DNA of 57,528 nucleotides from Bacilli bacterium. Its GTDB lineage: Bacteria; Bacillota_I; Bacilli_A; JAJDGJ01. The stretch lies in NCBI GenBank assembly GCA_031272545.1, contig JAISTP010000054.1, positions 1-57,528 of the forward strand, given 5' to 3'. This document shows, piece after piece, positions 8,263 to 16,217 of this stretch (the first letter of the stretch is position 1; the number at the start of each line of letters is the position of its first letter). Below the pieces are notes generated by a model, which made no database searches, had not been told where the DNA came from, and worked only from the letters and a program-made list of their open reading frames with translations. Made by a program: the position numbers and the translations under genes.

Positions 8263-8290
8263 GTGAATACTTAACTCACCTAGTTTTTTT
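8256..8290 (+). terminator. Attenuator terminator ahead of the ABC transporter
   Basis: A perfect 11-bp stem (8256-8266 with 8276-8286), a 9-nt loop and a run of seven T (8284-8290). It lies between the leader peptide stop and the first structural gene, so it must be read through for transporter expression. Confidence 0.88.
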
Positions 8291-8329
8291 GTGTATTTGA
8301 GAATAAATTAAATTGAGAGGATAATAAAA

Positions 8330-9109
8330 ATGAAAAAAATAATTACATTAACAATGGCACTTTTCTTAATAATATCGCTAAGTGCTTGTGGATCAAAAAA
8401 TGAAACATCTGATACAATGAAAAAAGATACATTAATTGTTGGATTAGATGATACTTTTGCGCCAATGGGATTTAAAGATAAAGATGGAAAAATCATTGGT
8501 TTTGATGTTGACTTAGCTAATGAAGTAGGAAAAATTATTGGTAAAAAAATGCAATTTCAACCTATTGATTGGTCAATGAAAGAAACAGAATTAAATAATA
8601 AAAATATTGATTTAATTTGGAATGGTTATTCAATTACTGAAGAAAGAAAAAAACAAGTATTATTTAGTGAACCATATATAGATAATGAACAAATCATTGT
8701 TGTATTAAAAGATAGTCCTATTACTAAGAAAAGTGATTTAGCTGGTAAAACAGTTACCACACAAAAAGACTCAAGTACTGAAGATGCTTTTAAAAATGAT
8801 ACAACTGGTATTGTAAGTAAATTTAAAGGTGGAGCTCCAGTACTATATCCAACATTTGATGATTGCTTTATGGACTTAGATAGTAAAAGAGCTGATGCGC
8901 TTGTCGGTGATTCAGTTTTAATTAAATATATGATTAAACAAAAAGATACTGATAAATATCGTATTTTAACAGATACTTTTGGAAGTGAAGAAATGGGTGT
9001 AGGAATGAGAAAAAGTGATACTGATTTAAAAAAGGCCATTGATGATGCCCTTAATGAATTAAAAGCTAATGGTACTTATCAAAAAATATATGATAAATGG
9101 TTTGATTAG
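8330..9109 (+). CDS. Amino-acid ABC transporter substrate-binding lipoprotein
   Basis: A 259-residue type 3 solute-binding protein, anchored outside the membrane by a lipid. The signal peptide has a lipobox LSAC with Cys at about residue 20. Mature features of polar amino-acid binders are present: GLDDTFAPMGF, GFDVDLANEVG, the Arg of SITEERKK that binds the substrate carboxylate, TQKDSSTEDAF, and the Asp of LVGDS. It is the first structural gene after the histidine-type attenuator and is followed by permease and ATPase genes, so histidine (or another cationic/polar amino acid) is the likely substrate. The ligand cannot be assigned from the protein sequence alone. Confidence 0.9.
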   Translation: MKKIITLTMALFLIISLSACGSKNETSDTMKKDTLIVGLDDTFAPMGFKDKDGKIIGFDVDLANEVGKIIGKKMQFQPIDWSMKETELNNKNIDLIWNGYSITEERKKQVLFSEPYIDNEQIIVVLKDSPITKKSDLAGKTVTTQKDSSTEDAFKNDTTGIVSKFKGGAPVLYPTFDDCFMDLDSKRADALVGDSVLIKYMIKQKDTDKYRILTDTFGSEEMGVGMRKSDTDLKKAIDDALNELKANGTYQKIYDKWFD

Positions 9110-9119
9110 GTAAAAGATT

Positions 9120-9749
9120 ATGAATTTATTTATTGATATATTACCTAGTTTATTAAATGGTTTAAAGACAACTTTATTATTATTTATTGTTGTCTTAATC
9201 ATTTCAATACCTTTAGGATTTATTGTTGCATTAATTAGAATACATGCTCATAAAATAATTACAACGATTATCCAATTCTATATCTTTATCATGAGAGGAA
9301 CTCCTTTATTATTACAAATTATGTTTATCTTTTTTGGACTTCCTTATTTAGGTATTACTTTAAATCGTATTCCAGCGGCCTTAATTGCTTTTATCTTAAA
9401 CTATACAGCTTATTATGCGGAAATATTTAGAGGTGGTATTCTAGCAATACCTAAAAATCAATCAGAAGCAATTAAAGTTCTAGGAATTGGTCAAATAAGA
9501 GGTTTTCTAAAAATTATTATGCCCCAAGTATTTAAAATAGTATTACCTTCGGTAGGTAATGAAGTAATCAATCTTGTTAAAGATACATCTTTAATTTATA
9601 TTATTGGAATAACTGAAATTTTAAGAGCTGGACAAACAGCAGTAAATACTTATGCTACACCAATACCATTTATCTTTGTTGGAATATTTTATTTAATAAT
9701 AACTGCTTTTATTACATTAATATTAAATAAAATAGAAAAGAAAATATAG
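9120..9749 (+). CDS. Amino-acid ABC transporter permease (HisM/ArtQ type)
   Basis: A 209-residue inner membrane permease of the polar amino-acid transporter family with about five hydrophobic helices. The N-terminal LLNGLKTTLLLFI and the MRGTPLLLQIMF segment (about residue 58) are typical. The cytoplasmic EAA loop that contacts the ATPase is EAIKVLGIGQIRGFLKIIMP (about residues 117-136). It starts 10 bases after the binding-protein gene and is followed 9 bases later by the ATPase. A single permease gene implies a homodimer. Confidence 0.93.
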   Translation: MNLFIDILPSLLNGLKTTLLLFIVVLIISIPLGFIVALIRIHAHKIITTIIQFYIFIMRGTPLLLQIMFIFFGLPYLGITLNRIPAALIAFILNYTAYYAEIFRGGILAIPKNQSEAIKVLGIGQIRGFLKIIMPQVFKIVLPSVGNEVINLVKDTSLIYIIGITEILRAGQTAVNTYATPIPFIFVGIFYLIITAFITLILNKIEKKI

Positions 9750-9758
9750 GAGGCTATT

Positions 9759-10439
9759 ATGTTAGAAGTTAAAAATATAAGTAAAAGTTTTAATGATAAT
9801 GTTGTTATTAAAAACTTTTCATTAACAATTAAAGATCATGAGATAGTTGCACTAGTTGGAAAATCAGGAACAGGTAAAACTACCTTCATGCGCTTAATAA
9901 ATAATTTAGAGAAAGCTAATAAAGGAAGTATCGCTATCAATGATATTGTTTTGTGTAACACTATTAATGATAAAATAGTATATGCAAAACACAAAGATAC
10001 TAAAAAATATCATTTACAATTAGGAATGGTATTTCAAGATTATGCTTTATTTCCTAATTATGATGTCTTAAATAATTTATTAATAGCTCCTTTAGCTCAA
10101 AAAATAGATACTAAAGAAAATTTAACTAAAAAAGCTAAAAAAATTCTAAAAGATGTTGAACTTAGTAATAAAATTAATGCTCGTATTGATACTTTATCTG
10201 GTGGCCAACAACAAAGAGTAGCCATCGCTAGAGCCTTAATGTTAAATCCAGCTATTATTTGTTTTGATGAACCAACATCAGCTTTAGATGAAGAAACAAC
10301 TAATAACATATCTGAATTAATTAAAAAAATAGCTCAAGATGGCACAGGTGTATTAATAATTACTCATGATAAACAATTTGCTAAAAACACCGCAACAAGA
10401 ATAATAAATTCAAATAAATTCATATCAAAAGAAAATTAA
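9759..10439 (+). CDS. Amino-acid ABC transporter ATP-binding protein
   Basis: ATPase subunit that powers the importer, 226 residues. Walker A is GKSGTGKTT (about residue 34), the Q loop is MVFQDYALFPN (about 90), the signature is LSGGQQQR (about 147), Walker B is IICFDEP (about 167) and the switch His lies in IITHD (about 203). This is the GlnQ/HisP group. AGGAGG precedes the ATG. It is the last gene of the operon and ends at a bidirectional terminator. Confidence 0.95.
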   Translation: MLEVKNISKSFNDNVVIKNFSLTIKDHEIVALVGKSGTGKTTFMRLINNLEKANKGSIAINDIVLCNTINDKIVYAKHKDTKKYHLQLGMVFQDYALFPNYDVLNNLLIAPLAQKIDTKENLTKKAKKILKDVELSNKINARIDTLSGGQQQRVAIARALMLNPAIICFDEPTSALDEETTNNISELIKKIAQDGTGVLIITHDKQFAKNTATRIINSNKFISKEN

Positions 10440-10464
10440 AAAAGCTAATATCTATTAGCTTTTT
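10439..10464. terminator. Bidirectional terminator between converging operons
   Basis: Stem with AAAAAGCTAAT on one side and ATTAGCTTTTT on the other (10439-10449 with 10454-10464) and a 4-nt loop. T runs occur on both strands, so it can end both the ABC operon (+) and the zinc-efflux operon (-). Confidence 0.82.
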
Positions 10465-10465
10465 A

Positions 10466-10918
10466 TTATAAATTAAAATCTTTTTCACTTAATACTTTAA
10501 TACCATTATTTTTTAAATAGGCTGCGCAAACACCAATGCCTTTTTTTATTTCATTATTAAAATTACCACTATAAATATAATTGTTACCACAAGAAGGACT
10601 ATTACTTTTTAATATAACTTTATCAATATTTTGTTTTTTAAGTATATCTAAACTAAGTTGTGCTCCTTTAATAAAGTAATAACTTAAATCTTCATTATTA
10701 CTATTAATAACTTGGGCTTTATTATTTAAAACATCATATCCATCACCATTAATAATTTCACAAGGCAAACGAGGACAACTTAATCCACCAAGAAGTTCTG
10801 GACAAAAATCAATTATTTCATAATCTTCTAATAATGAAGAAATATCAACATTTAGTTTCTTACCATCATAACGACATATTTTATTTAATAAACAAGAACT
10901 AACACCAATTTTATTCAT
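10466..10918 (-). CDS. DUF523 family protein
   Basis: About 150 residues, cysteine-bearing. Family motifs are GVSSCLLNKICRYDG at the N-terminus, CPELLGGLSCPRLPCEI in the middle and LKSNSPSCGNNYIYSG further on. The conserved Cys residues suggest metal or cofactor binding, but no activity is established for DUF523. The start is placed at ATG 10918, which overlaps the repressor gene by 8 bases (ATGAATAA); longer frames upstream lack a ribosome site. It is the third gene of the zinc/cadmium efflux operon, which hints at a metal- or thiol-related role here (inference). Confidence 0.8.
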   Translation of the reverse strand: MNKIGVSSCLLNKICRYDGKKLNVDISSLLEDYEIIDFCPELLGGLSCPRLPCEIINGDGYDVLNNKAQVINSNNEDLSYYFIKGAQLSLDILKKQNIDKVILKSNSPSCGNNYIYSGNFNNEIKKGIGVCAAYLKNNGIKVLSEKDFNL

Positions 10919-11261
10919 TAATATGATCAACTCCATTATTAAAGATTTGCATAATATGATTATCATTTAAAGAATAAAAGACATGTTTACCTTCTTTTCT
11001 AACTTTAACTAATTTATATTGTTTTAATATTTTTAATTGATGTGAAACAGCCGATTGCTGCATTTTTAAACAAGCAGCTATTTCATGAACACAAGTTTCT
11101 TGAATACTTAATAATTGAAGTATTTTAATTCTTGTTTTATCTCCAAATATCTTAAAAAATTCTGATAGATCATAAGCAATATTATCACTTATTAATAATG
11201 ATGCTAATTTTTCAATTATTACTTCTGGATTAGTTTCATTAGTACATATCTCATCTTTCAT
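10911..11261 (-). CDS. ArsR/SmtB family zinc-type metal-responsive repressor
   Basis: A 116-residue winged-helix repressor. Residues 40-95 hold the DNA-binding fold (FGDKTRIKILQLL ... MQQSAVSHQLKILKQ ... RKEGKHVFY). The C-terminal helix has D-x-H-x10-H-x2-E (the Asp of NDNH, that His, then H and E of DHINE), exactly the alpha-5 Zn site pattern of SmtB. An ETCVHE segment occupies the alpha-3 position but keeps only one Cys of the CadC-type CxC site. It is cotranscribed with the upstream P1B ATPase and very probably binds the palindrome at 13329-13352, releasing it with zinc. Zn over Cd/Pb is inferred from the motif. Confidence 0.88.
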   Translation of the reverse strand: MKDEICTNETNPEVIIEKLASLLISDNIAYDLSEFFKIFGDKTRIKILQLLSIQETCVHEIAACLKMQQSAVSHQLKILKQYKLVKVRKEGKHVFYSLNDNHIMQIFNNGVDHINE

Positions 11262-11265
11262 ATTA

Positions 11266-13317
11266 TTACTCCTTTATTTTTAAAATACGTAAAGCATTTA
11301 AAATAGCTAATAAAGCAACACCTACATCTGCAACTACAGCTTCCCATATTGTTGCAACACCTAAAATACCTAATAATAATACTAATAATTTAATAGATAA
11401 AGCAAGAACAATATTTTCAATAACAATAATTCTTGTTTTATGAGCAATATCAATACTTTGGGCAATTTTATTAATATTATCATTCATTATAACTACATCA
11501 GCTGCTTCAATAGCTGCATCACTTCCAATACCACCCATTGCAACACCAACATCAACCATACTTAAAACTGGAGCATCATTGATTCCATCGCCAACAAACA
11601 TTATCTTATAATTTTTCTTAAAAGATAAGACTTTATCAACTTTATCTTGTGGTAATAAATTACTAAAATATTCTTTTATTCCTATTTTTTTAGCAACATC
11701 TTGAACAACATCATTATTATCTCCACTTAACATAACTATTTTATTAATACCAAGTTTTAATAATCTTTTAATACCTACAATTGAGCTAGCTTTAATTTCA
11801 TCACTAATTTCAATATATCCCATAAATAAATTATCATATGCAACATATATCATAGTATTAACATTATTAATTTTATTAAAGCTAATATTATATTGATTCA
11901 TTAATTTATCATTACCAACCAATAATAATTTATTATTGTAGTTTAAGCTAATTCCTAAACCGCTAATTTCTTGATAATTACTTATCTTACTTTGATCAAT
12001 AGCATTTCTTTGATAATCTTTAATAGCATTAGCTATTGGATGATTTGAATAATATTCACCAATTAATGCATACTTAATTAAATCTTCCTTACTTATATTT
12101 ATAGGTTTAATATCACTAACGACAAAATTACCTTTAGTTATTGTTCCTGTTTTATCAAAAACTACCATATCAATATTATTTAAAGCTTCAAGATAATTAG
12201 CTCCTTTAATTAAAATACCATGATAAGAAGCATTTCCTATTCCCGCAAAAAAACTTAAAGGAATAGAAAGTACTAAAGCACAAGGACAAGATAGAACTAA
12301 AAAAACTAAAGCTTTATAAATCCAAGGATAAAAATTATTATTTAATATTAAAGGTGGTATTAAGGCAATAAATAAAGCTAATAAAACAATAATCGGAGTA
12401 TATAAACGAGAAAATTTAGTGATAAAATTTTCTGTTTTAGATTTATGCATAGAACTATTTTCTAATAAGTTCAATATTTTCGCAACAGTTGAATCTTGAT
12501 ATCTTTTAGTAACCTTAATTTTTAAAGTTCCTCTTTGATTAATCGAACCACTTAATATTTCATCATTAATACTAACTTTAATTAATTTAGATTCACCAGT
12601 TAAAGACTTATTATCAATAAAAGAATTACCATCAATAACAATACCATCTAAAGGTACTTTTTCACCAGGTTTAACAATAATAATATCATTAACCTTAACA
12701 TCATCTGGATTTACTTGAATAATAATATTATTATCTATTCTATTCGCAAAATCACTTTTTAAATCCATCAATTCACTAATATTTCTTCTTGATTTATTAA
12801 CGGCAATATCTTGAAAGAATTCACCTATTTTATAAAATATCATAATAGCTATGGCTTCTTGATATTGGCCAATCGCAAAAGCTGCTATTGAAGCGATACC
12901 CATTAAGAAATTTTCATCAAACACTTGACCTTTAATTAAATTTTTAAAAACTTTAATTAAAATATCATACCCACATATTAAAAAAGAAACTAAATAAAAA
13001 ATTAATTTATATTCACTAAATAGAGGGATATAAGAAAATAATAAAACTAATATTCCTAAGAATAAAGATAATAATATATGATAATTAACACTAGTACTTA
13101 ACTGTTTATTACTATTATTATATTCATTAATTACTACCCCATCTTCAACACTATCAATAATATTTTGTATTTCATCTTTAGATATTTCACCATCTATTTG
13201 CAGTATTTGATTGTTAAAATCAACGACTGCATTAATAATTTTATTATTTTTATTCAATTTATCTTCAATCATATTAGCACAATGAGCACAATCTAAATTA
13301 TTAATATGATATTTCAT
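11266..13317 (-). CDS. Zn2+/Cd2+-exporting P1B-type ATPase
   Basis: A 683-residue membrane pump that extrudes divalent soft metals. The N-terminal heavy-metal domain has CAHC (residues 10-13). The transmembrane metal site is CPC in LSCPCALVLS, and the last helix carries the ADVG motif (VVADVGVALLAILNALRIL), the pair typical of the Zn/Cd/Pb (ZntA/CadA) class rather than the copper class. Catalytic motifs are LTGES, DKTGT, NHPIA and GDGINDAP. It is the first gene of the operon, with GAGGTG before the ATG and a promoter/operator directly upstream. Complete length. Confidence 0.93.
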   Translation of the reverse strand: MKYHINNLDCAHCANMIEDKLNKNNKIINAVVDFNNQILQIDGEISKDEIQNIIDSVEDGVVINEYNNSNKQLSTSVNYHILLSLFLGILVLLFSYIPLFSEYKLIFYLVSFLICGYDILIKVFKNLIKGQVFDENFLMGIASIAAFAIGQYQEAIAIMIFYKIGEFFQDIAVNKSRRNISELMDLKSDFANRIDNNIIIQVNPDDVKVNDIIIVKPGEKVPLDGIVIDGNSFIDNKSLTGESKLIKVSINDEILSGSINQRGTLKIKVTKRYQDSTVAKILNLLENSSMHKSKTENFITKFSRLYTPIIVLLALFIALIPPLILNNNFYPWIYKALVFLVLSCPCALVLSIPLSFFAGIGNASYHGILIKGANYLEALNNIDMVVFDKTGTITKGNFVVSDIKPINISKEDLIKYALIGEYYSNHPIANAIKDYQRNAIDQSKISNYQEISGLGISLNYNNKLLLVGNDKLMNQYNISFNKINNVNTMIYVAYDNLFMGYIEISDEIKASSIVGIKRLLKLGINKIVMLSGDNNDVVQDVAKKIGIKEYFSNLLPQDKVDKVLSFKKNYKIMFVGDGINDAPVLSMVDVGVAMGGIGSDAAIEAADVVIMNDNINKIAQSIDIAHKTRIIVIENIVLALSIKLLVLLLGILGVATIWEAVVADVGVALLAILNALRILKIKE

Positions 13318-13328
13318 AGTATCACCTC

Positions 13329-13352
13329 ATATATGAATATATATTCATATAT
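13329..13352 (-). promoter_or_regulatory. 24-bp palindromic operator for the ArsR/SmtB-type repressor
   Basis: Perfect inverted repeat centred between 13340 and 13341 (half-site ATATATGAATAT). It matches the TATGAAN4-6TTCATA style of SmtB/CzrA operators. It overlaps the -10 box and start site of the efflux promoter, where binding would block transcription. Confidence 0.75.
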
Positions 13353-13377
13353 TAATATATTGATAATTATTTGTCAA
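13349..13377 (-). promoter_or_regulatory. Promoter of the zinc efflux operon
   Basis: Minus strand: perfect -35 TTGACA (13372-13377), 17-nt spacer, -10 TAATAT (13349-13354). The -10 box shares four bases with the palindromic operator. The -35 box lies 2 bases from the terminator stem of the preceding sirtuin gene. Confidence 0.8.
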
Positions 13378-13379
13378 AT

Positions 13380-13409
13380 AAAGAACTAGATATTCTTATC
13401 TAGTTCTTT
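13380..13409 (-). terminator. Hairpin terminator overlapping the 3' end of the sirtuin gene
   Basis: A perfect 13-bp stem (13380-13392 with 13397-13409) with a 4-nt loop that includes the sirtuin stop codon (13386-13388). The following T tract is short and interrupted (TTCTTTATTT), so termination may be partial. Confidence 0.65.
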
Positions 13410-14093
13410 AAAGAAATCTCCAGCATCGCCAATTACCATAACATCAAAATTATGATATGCAGTTGGTTCATTATTAACTAAAATAGTTTTAGTCTTACTT
13501 GCTTTATAATCAATTAATCCTGCAAAAGGATATACCTTCATACTCGTTCCAACAACAACAATCAAATCAGCGCTTCTTATCGCTCTAATAGATTGATCTA
13601 CTGTTTGCGGATTTAATCCTTCTTCATATAAAACAACATCTGGTCTAATAATACCATTATCTTCTTGATGAATATTTGAATTTAAGTAATCTTTAACATC
13701 AATATTAGCCCCACACTTAGTACAATATAAATTATATAAACTACCATGAAATAGTAATACCTTTTTAGAATTAGCTTTCAAATGTAAATCATCAATATTT
13801 TGCGTTATTATTGTAACTTCATGTTCATTATCTAATTTTGCCATTGTTTGATGAATAATATTTGGTTTAGCATCTAAATGATATAATTGTTTTACAAAAT
13901 TATAAAACTCTTCTTGTTCATTAATAAAACAACTATGAGATAATAAGTACTCTGCTTGTTTATTAGTATTATAAATACCCTTTAATGAACGATAATCAGG
14001 TATCCCACTTAATGTCGAAACACCAGCTCCGGTAAGAAAAACAATTTTCTTACTTTCTTTAATTAATTTTATAGCCTCTTTAATTTTTTCCAT
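13386..14093 (-). CDS. Sir2 family NAD-dependent protein deacylase
   Basis: A 235-residue sirtuin. The NAD-binding motif is GAGVSTLSGIPDYRS (about residues 22-36), the TQNIDDLH block is near 108 and the catalytic His is in FHGSLY (about 120). The ribose-binding GTSMKVYPF and the terminal LVNNEP follow. The zinc ribbon shows only the first Cys pair (YCTKCG, about residue 128); the usual second CxxC before GIIRPDVV is missing. That is seen in some bacterial sirtuins and may mean weak or no Zn binding. It starts 10 bases after the dacA-like gene and is last in the ymdB-dac-sir2 run. Confidence 0.9.
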   Translation of the reverse strand: MEKIKEAIKLIKESKKIVFLTGAGVSTLSGIPDYRSLKGIYNTNKQAEYLLSHSCFINEQEEFYNFVKQLYHLDAKPNIIHQTMAKLDNEHEVTIITQNIDDLHLKANSKKVLLFHGSLYNLYCTKCGANIDVKDYLNSNIHQEDNGIIRPDVVLYEEGLNPQTVDQSIRAIRSADLIVVVGTSMKVYPFAGLIDYKASKTKTILVNNEPTAYHNFDVMVIGDAGDFFKELDKNI

Positions 14094-14103
14094 TATTTAC
14101 CCC

Positions 14104-15369
14104 TTACTTTCTAATTATATCTAAAATTAATTCCAATAATTTTTGATAATTATATTTTTCAATAACATTATTAGTGATGATAACATTTGGTAAGTCATCT
14201 TGATAAAAAATAATATTATTAAAATTAATCTTTCCTAAATTACCCCCTTTTTTAACATTATATATTTTATTTAAATGATTAAACTTATGATCTAAATAAT
14301 AACTTAATTGATAATTTTTAGGATAATAAACTAATAAATCTTTATTTAACATGTATTCAACTTTATTTTTATTATAACCAAAATTAATCTTTAAATTTAA
14401 ATTATCTTTAATATTAATTACTGATAAAGTATTTAAATAGTTTATCATTTTAACACTATCATCATGCATTGTTTGATAATTTTTATTCGCATAACTAACT
14501 ATCAAAAAATGTTGATTATACTTATTTTTATAAAGATTAATAATGCTCATACTATATTCATCCATATTAGAACCAGTCTTAAGTCCATAAACACCTTTAA
14601 TATTAGAAAATTGTTCAATCATATGATTAACATTATTAACCCATAATTTCTTTTTATTATATTGACCAATTAAAACGCTATCTTTTGAACCAGCCTCTAT
14701 TATTTCAGGATACTTCTCTTCAATTATTTTAATAACTTTAATAGTATCTTCAATACTTAATAAATTACTACCTGAATTAGTTTTTAAACCTGCTTCTGTT
14801 AAATCTTTACCATCTAAACCAGATGTCGAGACAAAACTAGCATTATTAAGATGATGCTCTTTAGCAAATTCATTCATTTTAATAACCGCATTTGCATGCG
14901 AACCAAAGACATATTCAGCTAAAGCAATAGTCGCATCATTACCACTAGCCATCATCACACAATAATATAATTCTTTAATCGTATAAACTTCATTAGCTTT
15001 AATTCCTGATTGAGCAAAATTACCATTCTTATTGATTTTAGTAATAGTACTACTAATTTTTACTTTATCATTAAATGAGATATTTTTCTTTTTCATTTCT
15101 TCTTCTAAAGTAGCTAAAAAGACAATTTTAGAACAACTATAAACTGGAAAAGCTTCTGATATATTATTTTCATAAATAATTTGATTAGTATCTAAATTCA
15201 TAATTAAACTAGCTTTACTATTTAATTTTAAATTACTAGTAAAGTTTTTTTCATTACTATCTATCCCATTATTAACTTGATAATTTAATGGTAAAAAGTA
15301 TTTAATAATTAAAAATAAACTAAATAAAACTATGATACTAATAGATATGATAAATATTCTTTTTTTCAT
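14104..15369 (-). CDS. D-alanyl-D-alanine carboxypeptidase, S11 family (DacA/PBP5-like)
   Basis: A 421-residue wall-trimming enzyme that removes the terminal D-Ala of murein stem peptides. An N-terminal membrane segment (about 5-25) serves as signal or anchor. The active-site triad motifs are SCSK (SxxK, about residue 78), SGN in MMASGNDAT (about 142) and KTG in GLKTGSN (about 265). A beta-rich C-terminal domain follows. It begins 2 bases after the ymdB gene, so the two are probably cotranscribed. The C-terminus (about 100 residues beyond the KTG domain) is Asn/Lys-rich and I do not recognise a second known domain there. Confidence 0.88.
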   Translation of the reverse strand: MKKRIFIISISIIVLFSLFLIIKYFLPLNYQVNNGIDSNEKNFTSNLKLNSKASLIMNLDTNQIIYENNISEAFPVYSCSKIVFLATLEEEMKKKNISFNDKVKISSTITKINKNGNFAQSGIKANEVYTIKELYYCVMMASGNDATIALAEYVFGSHANAVIKMNEFAKEHHLNNASFVSTSGLDGKDLTEAGLKTNSGSNLLSIEDTIKVIKIIEEKYPEIIEAGSKDSVLIGQYNKKKLWVNNVNHMIEQFSNIKGVYGLKTGSNMDEYSMSIINLYKNKYNQHFLIVSYANKNYQTMHDDSVKMINYLNTLSVINIKDNLNLKINFGYNKNKVEYMLNKDLLVYYPKNYQLSYYLDHKFNHLNKIYNVKKGGNLGKINFNNIIFYQDDLPNVIITNNVIEKYNYQKLLELILDIIRK

Positions 15370-15371
15370 TA

Positions 15372-16160
15372 TTACATTTGATAATTATTTAATGGCGAAA
15401 GATTAATTCTTTCAATACCGATACAATTATGATTTAAATCAAACTTCATCACAACAGCATTTAAAATACCTGGTTCTTTACCTGGTTCAAATTTATGAGG
15501 TAATCCATCTTTCATTTTTAAAACAACATTTTCTTTATCCATACCAATACATTGATTGAAAGGACCACACATACCTACATCAGTTATGTAAGCACAACCT
15601 TTATCTAAGATTCTCTCATCAGCAGTTTGTACATGAGTATGAGTTCCTAAAACAGCACTTACTTGACCATCAAACTCATAACCAAAACATATTTTTTCAG
15701 CTGTGGCATCACAATGTAAATCCACAATATGAATATCACTATCACTTTGTGCAACAATATCTTCCATAACTTCGACTGGATGATTGACAATTCCCCCATA
15801 AAATACTCTTCCTAACATATTAGTAACTTGAATTTTACTACCATTTACATTAAAAGTAACGCTACCTAGTCCTGGAGCTCTTCTACTTAAATTAGCTGGT
15901 CTAACAATACATGATTCTTCATCAATCCAATTTGTTATTTTATGTTGATCAAAAGTATGATTTCCTAAAGTAATACAATCAATACCATAATCTAATAATT
16001 CATAATAATGTTCTTTACTTATCCCTTTACCGTGAGTAGCATTTTCACCATTTCCAATAACAAAATCAATATCATATTTATCTTTTAATAAAGGTAAATA
16101 CTTTTTTACTAAATTTCTTCCTACTTCTCCAAAAATATCACCAATAAATAATATATTCAT
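15372..16160 (-). CDS. ymdB: YmdB family metallophosphoesterase (TIGR00282)
   Basis: A 262-residue cytoplasmic phosphodiesterase; relatives hydrolyse 2',3'-cyclic nucleotides and influence RNase Y targets and biofilm decisions. Metal ligands are visible in GDIFGEVGR (Asp8), GNGENATHGKG, LGNHTFDQ, DLHCDAT and GTHTHVQTADE. GGGAG precedes the ATG. It follows rny, the usual neighbour in Firmicutes, but a terminator (16176-16206) lies between them, so its level may depend on read-through. It is followed closely by a carboxypeptidase gene. Confidence 0.92.
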   Translation of the reverse strand: MNILFIGDIFGEVGRNLVKKYLPLLKDKYDIDFVIGNGENATHGKGISKEHYYELLDYGIDCITLGNHTFDQHKITNWIDEESCIVRPANLSRRAPGLGSVTFNVNGSKIQVTNMLGRVFYGGIVNHPVEVMEDIVAQSDSDIHIVDLHCDATAEKICFGYEFDGQVSAVLGTHTHVQTADERILDKGCAYITDVGMCGPFNQCIGMDKENVVLKMKDGLPHKFEPGKEPGILNAVVMKFDLNHNCIGIERINLSPLNNYQM

Positions 16161-16175
16161 ATGTACTCCCTTTCT

Positions 16176-16206
16176 AAAAAAATAGAACTTAAAGTTCTAT
16201 TTTTTT
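16176..16206 (-). terminator. Terminator after rny
   Basis: Symmetric hairpin (stem about 16180-16188 with 16194-16202) with T runs on both strands, placed between the rny stop and the ymdB ribosome site. It probably reduces read-through into ymdB. Confidence 0.75.
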
Positions 16207-16217
16207 TTTGTTAATAA

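Noticed and set aside
8101-8329. T-box riboswitch before the amino-acid transporter
   Set aside because: No TGGNACCGCG element or Stem I features. The leader instead has a translated short frame with His codons and a terminator.
8626-9039. Minus-strand 137-codon open frame inside the binding-protein gene
   Set aside because: Entirely antisense to a clear lipoprotein gene, without ribosome site or promoter.
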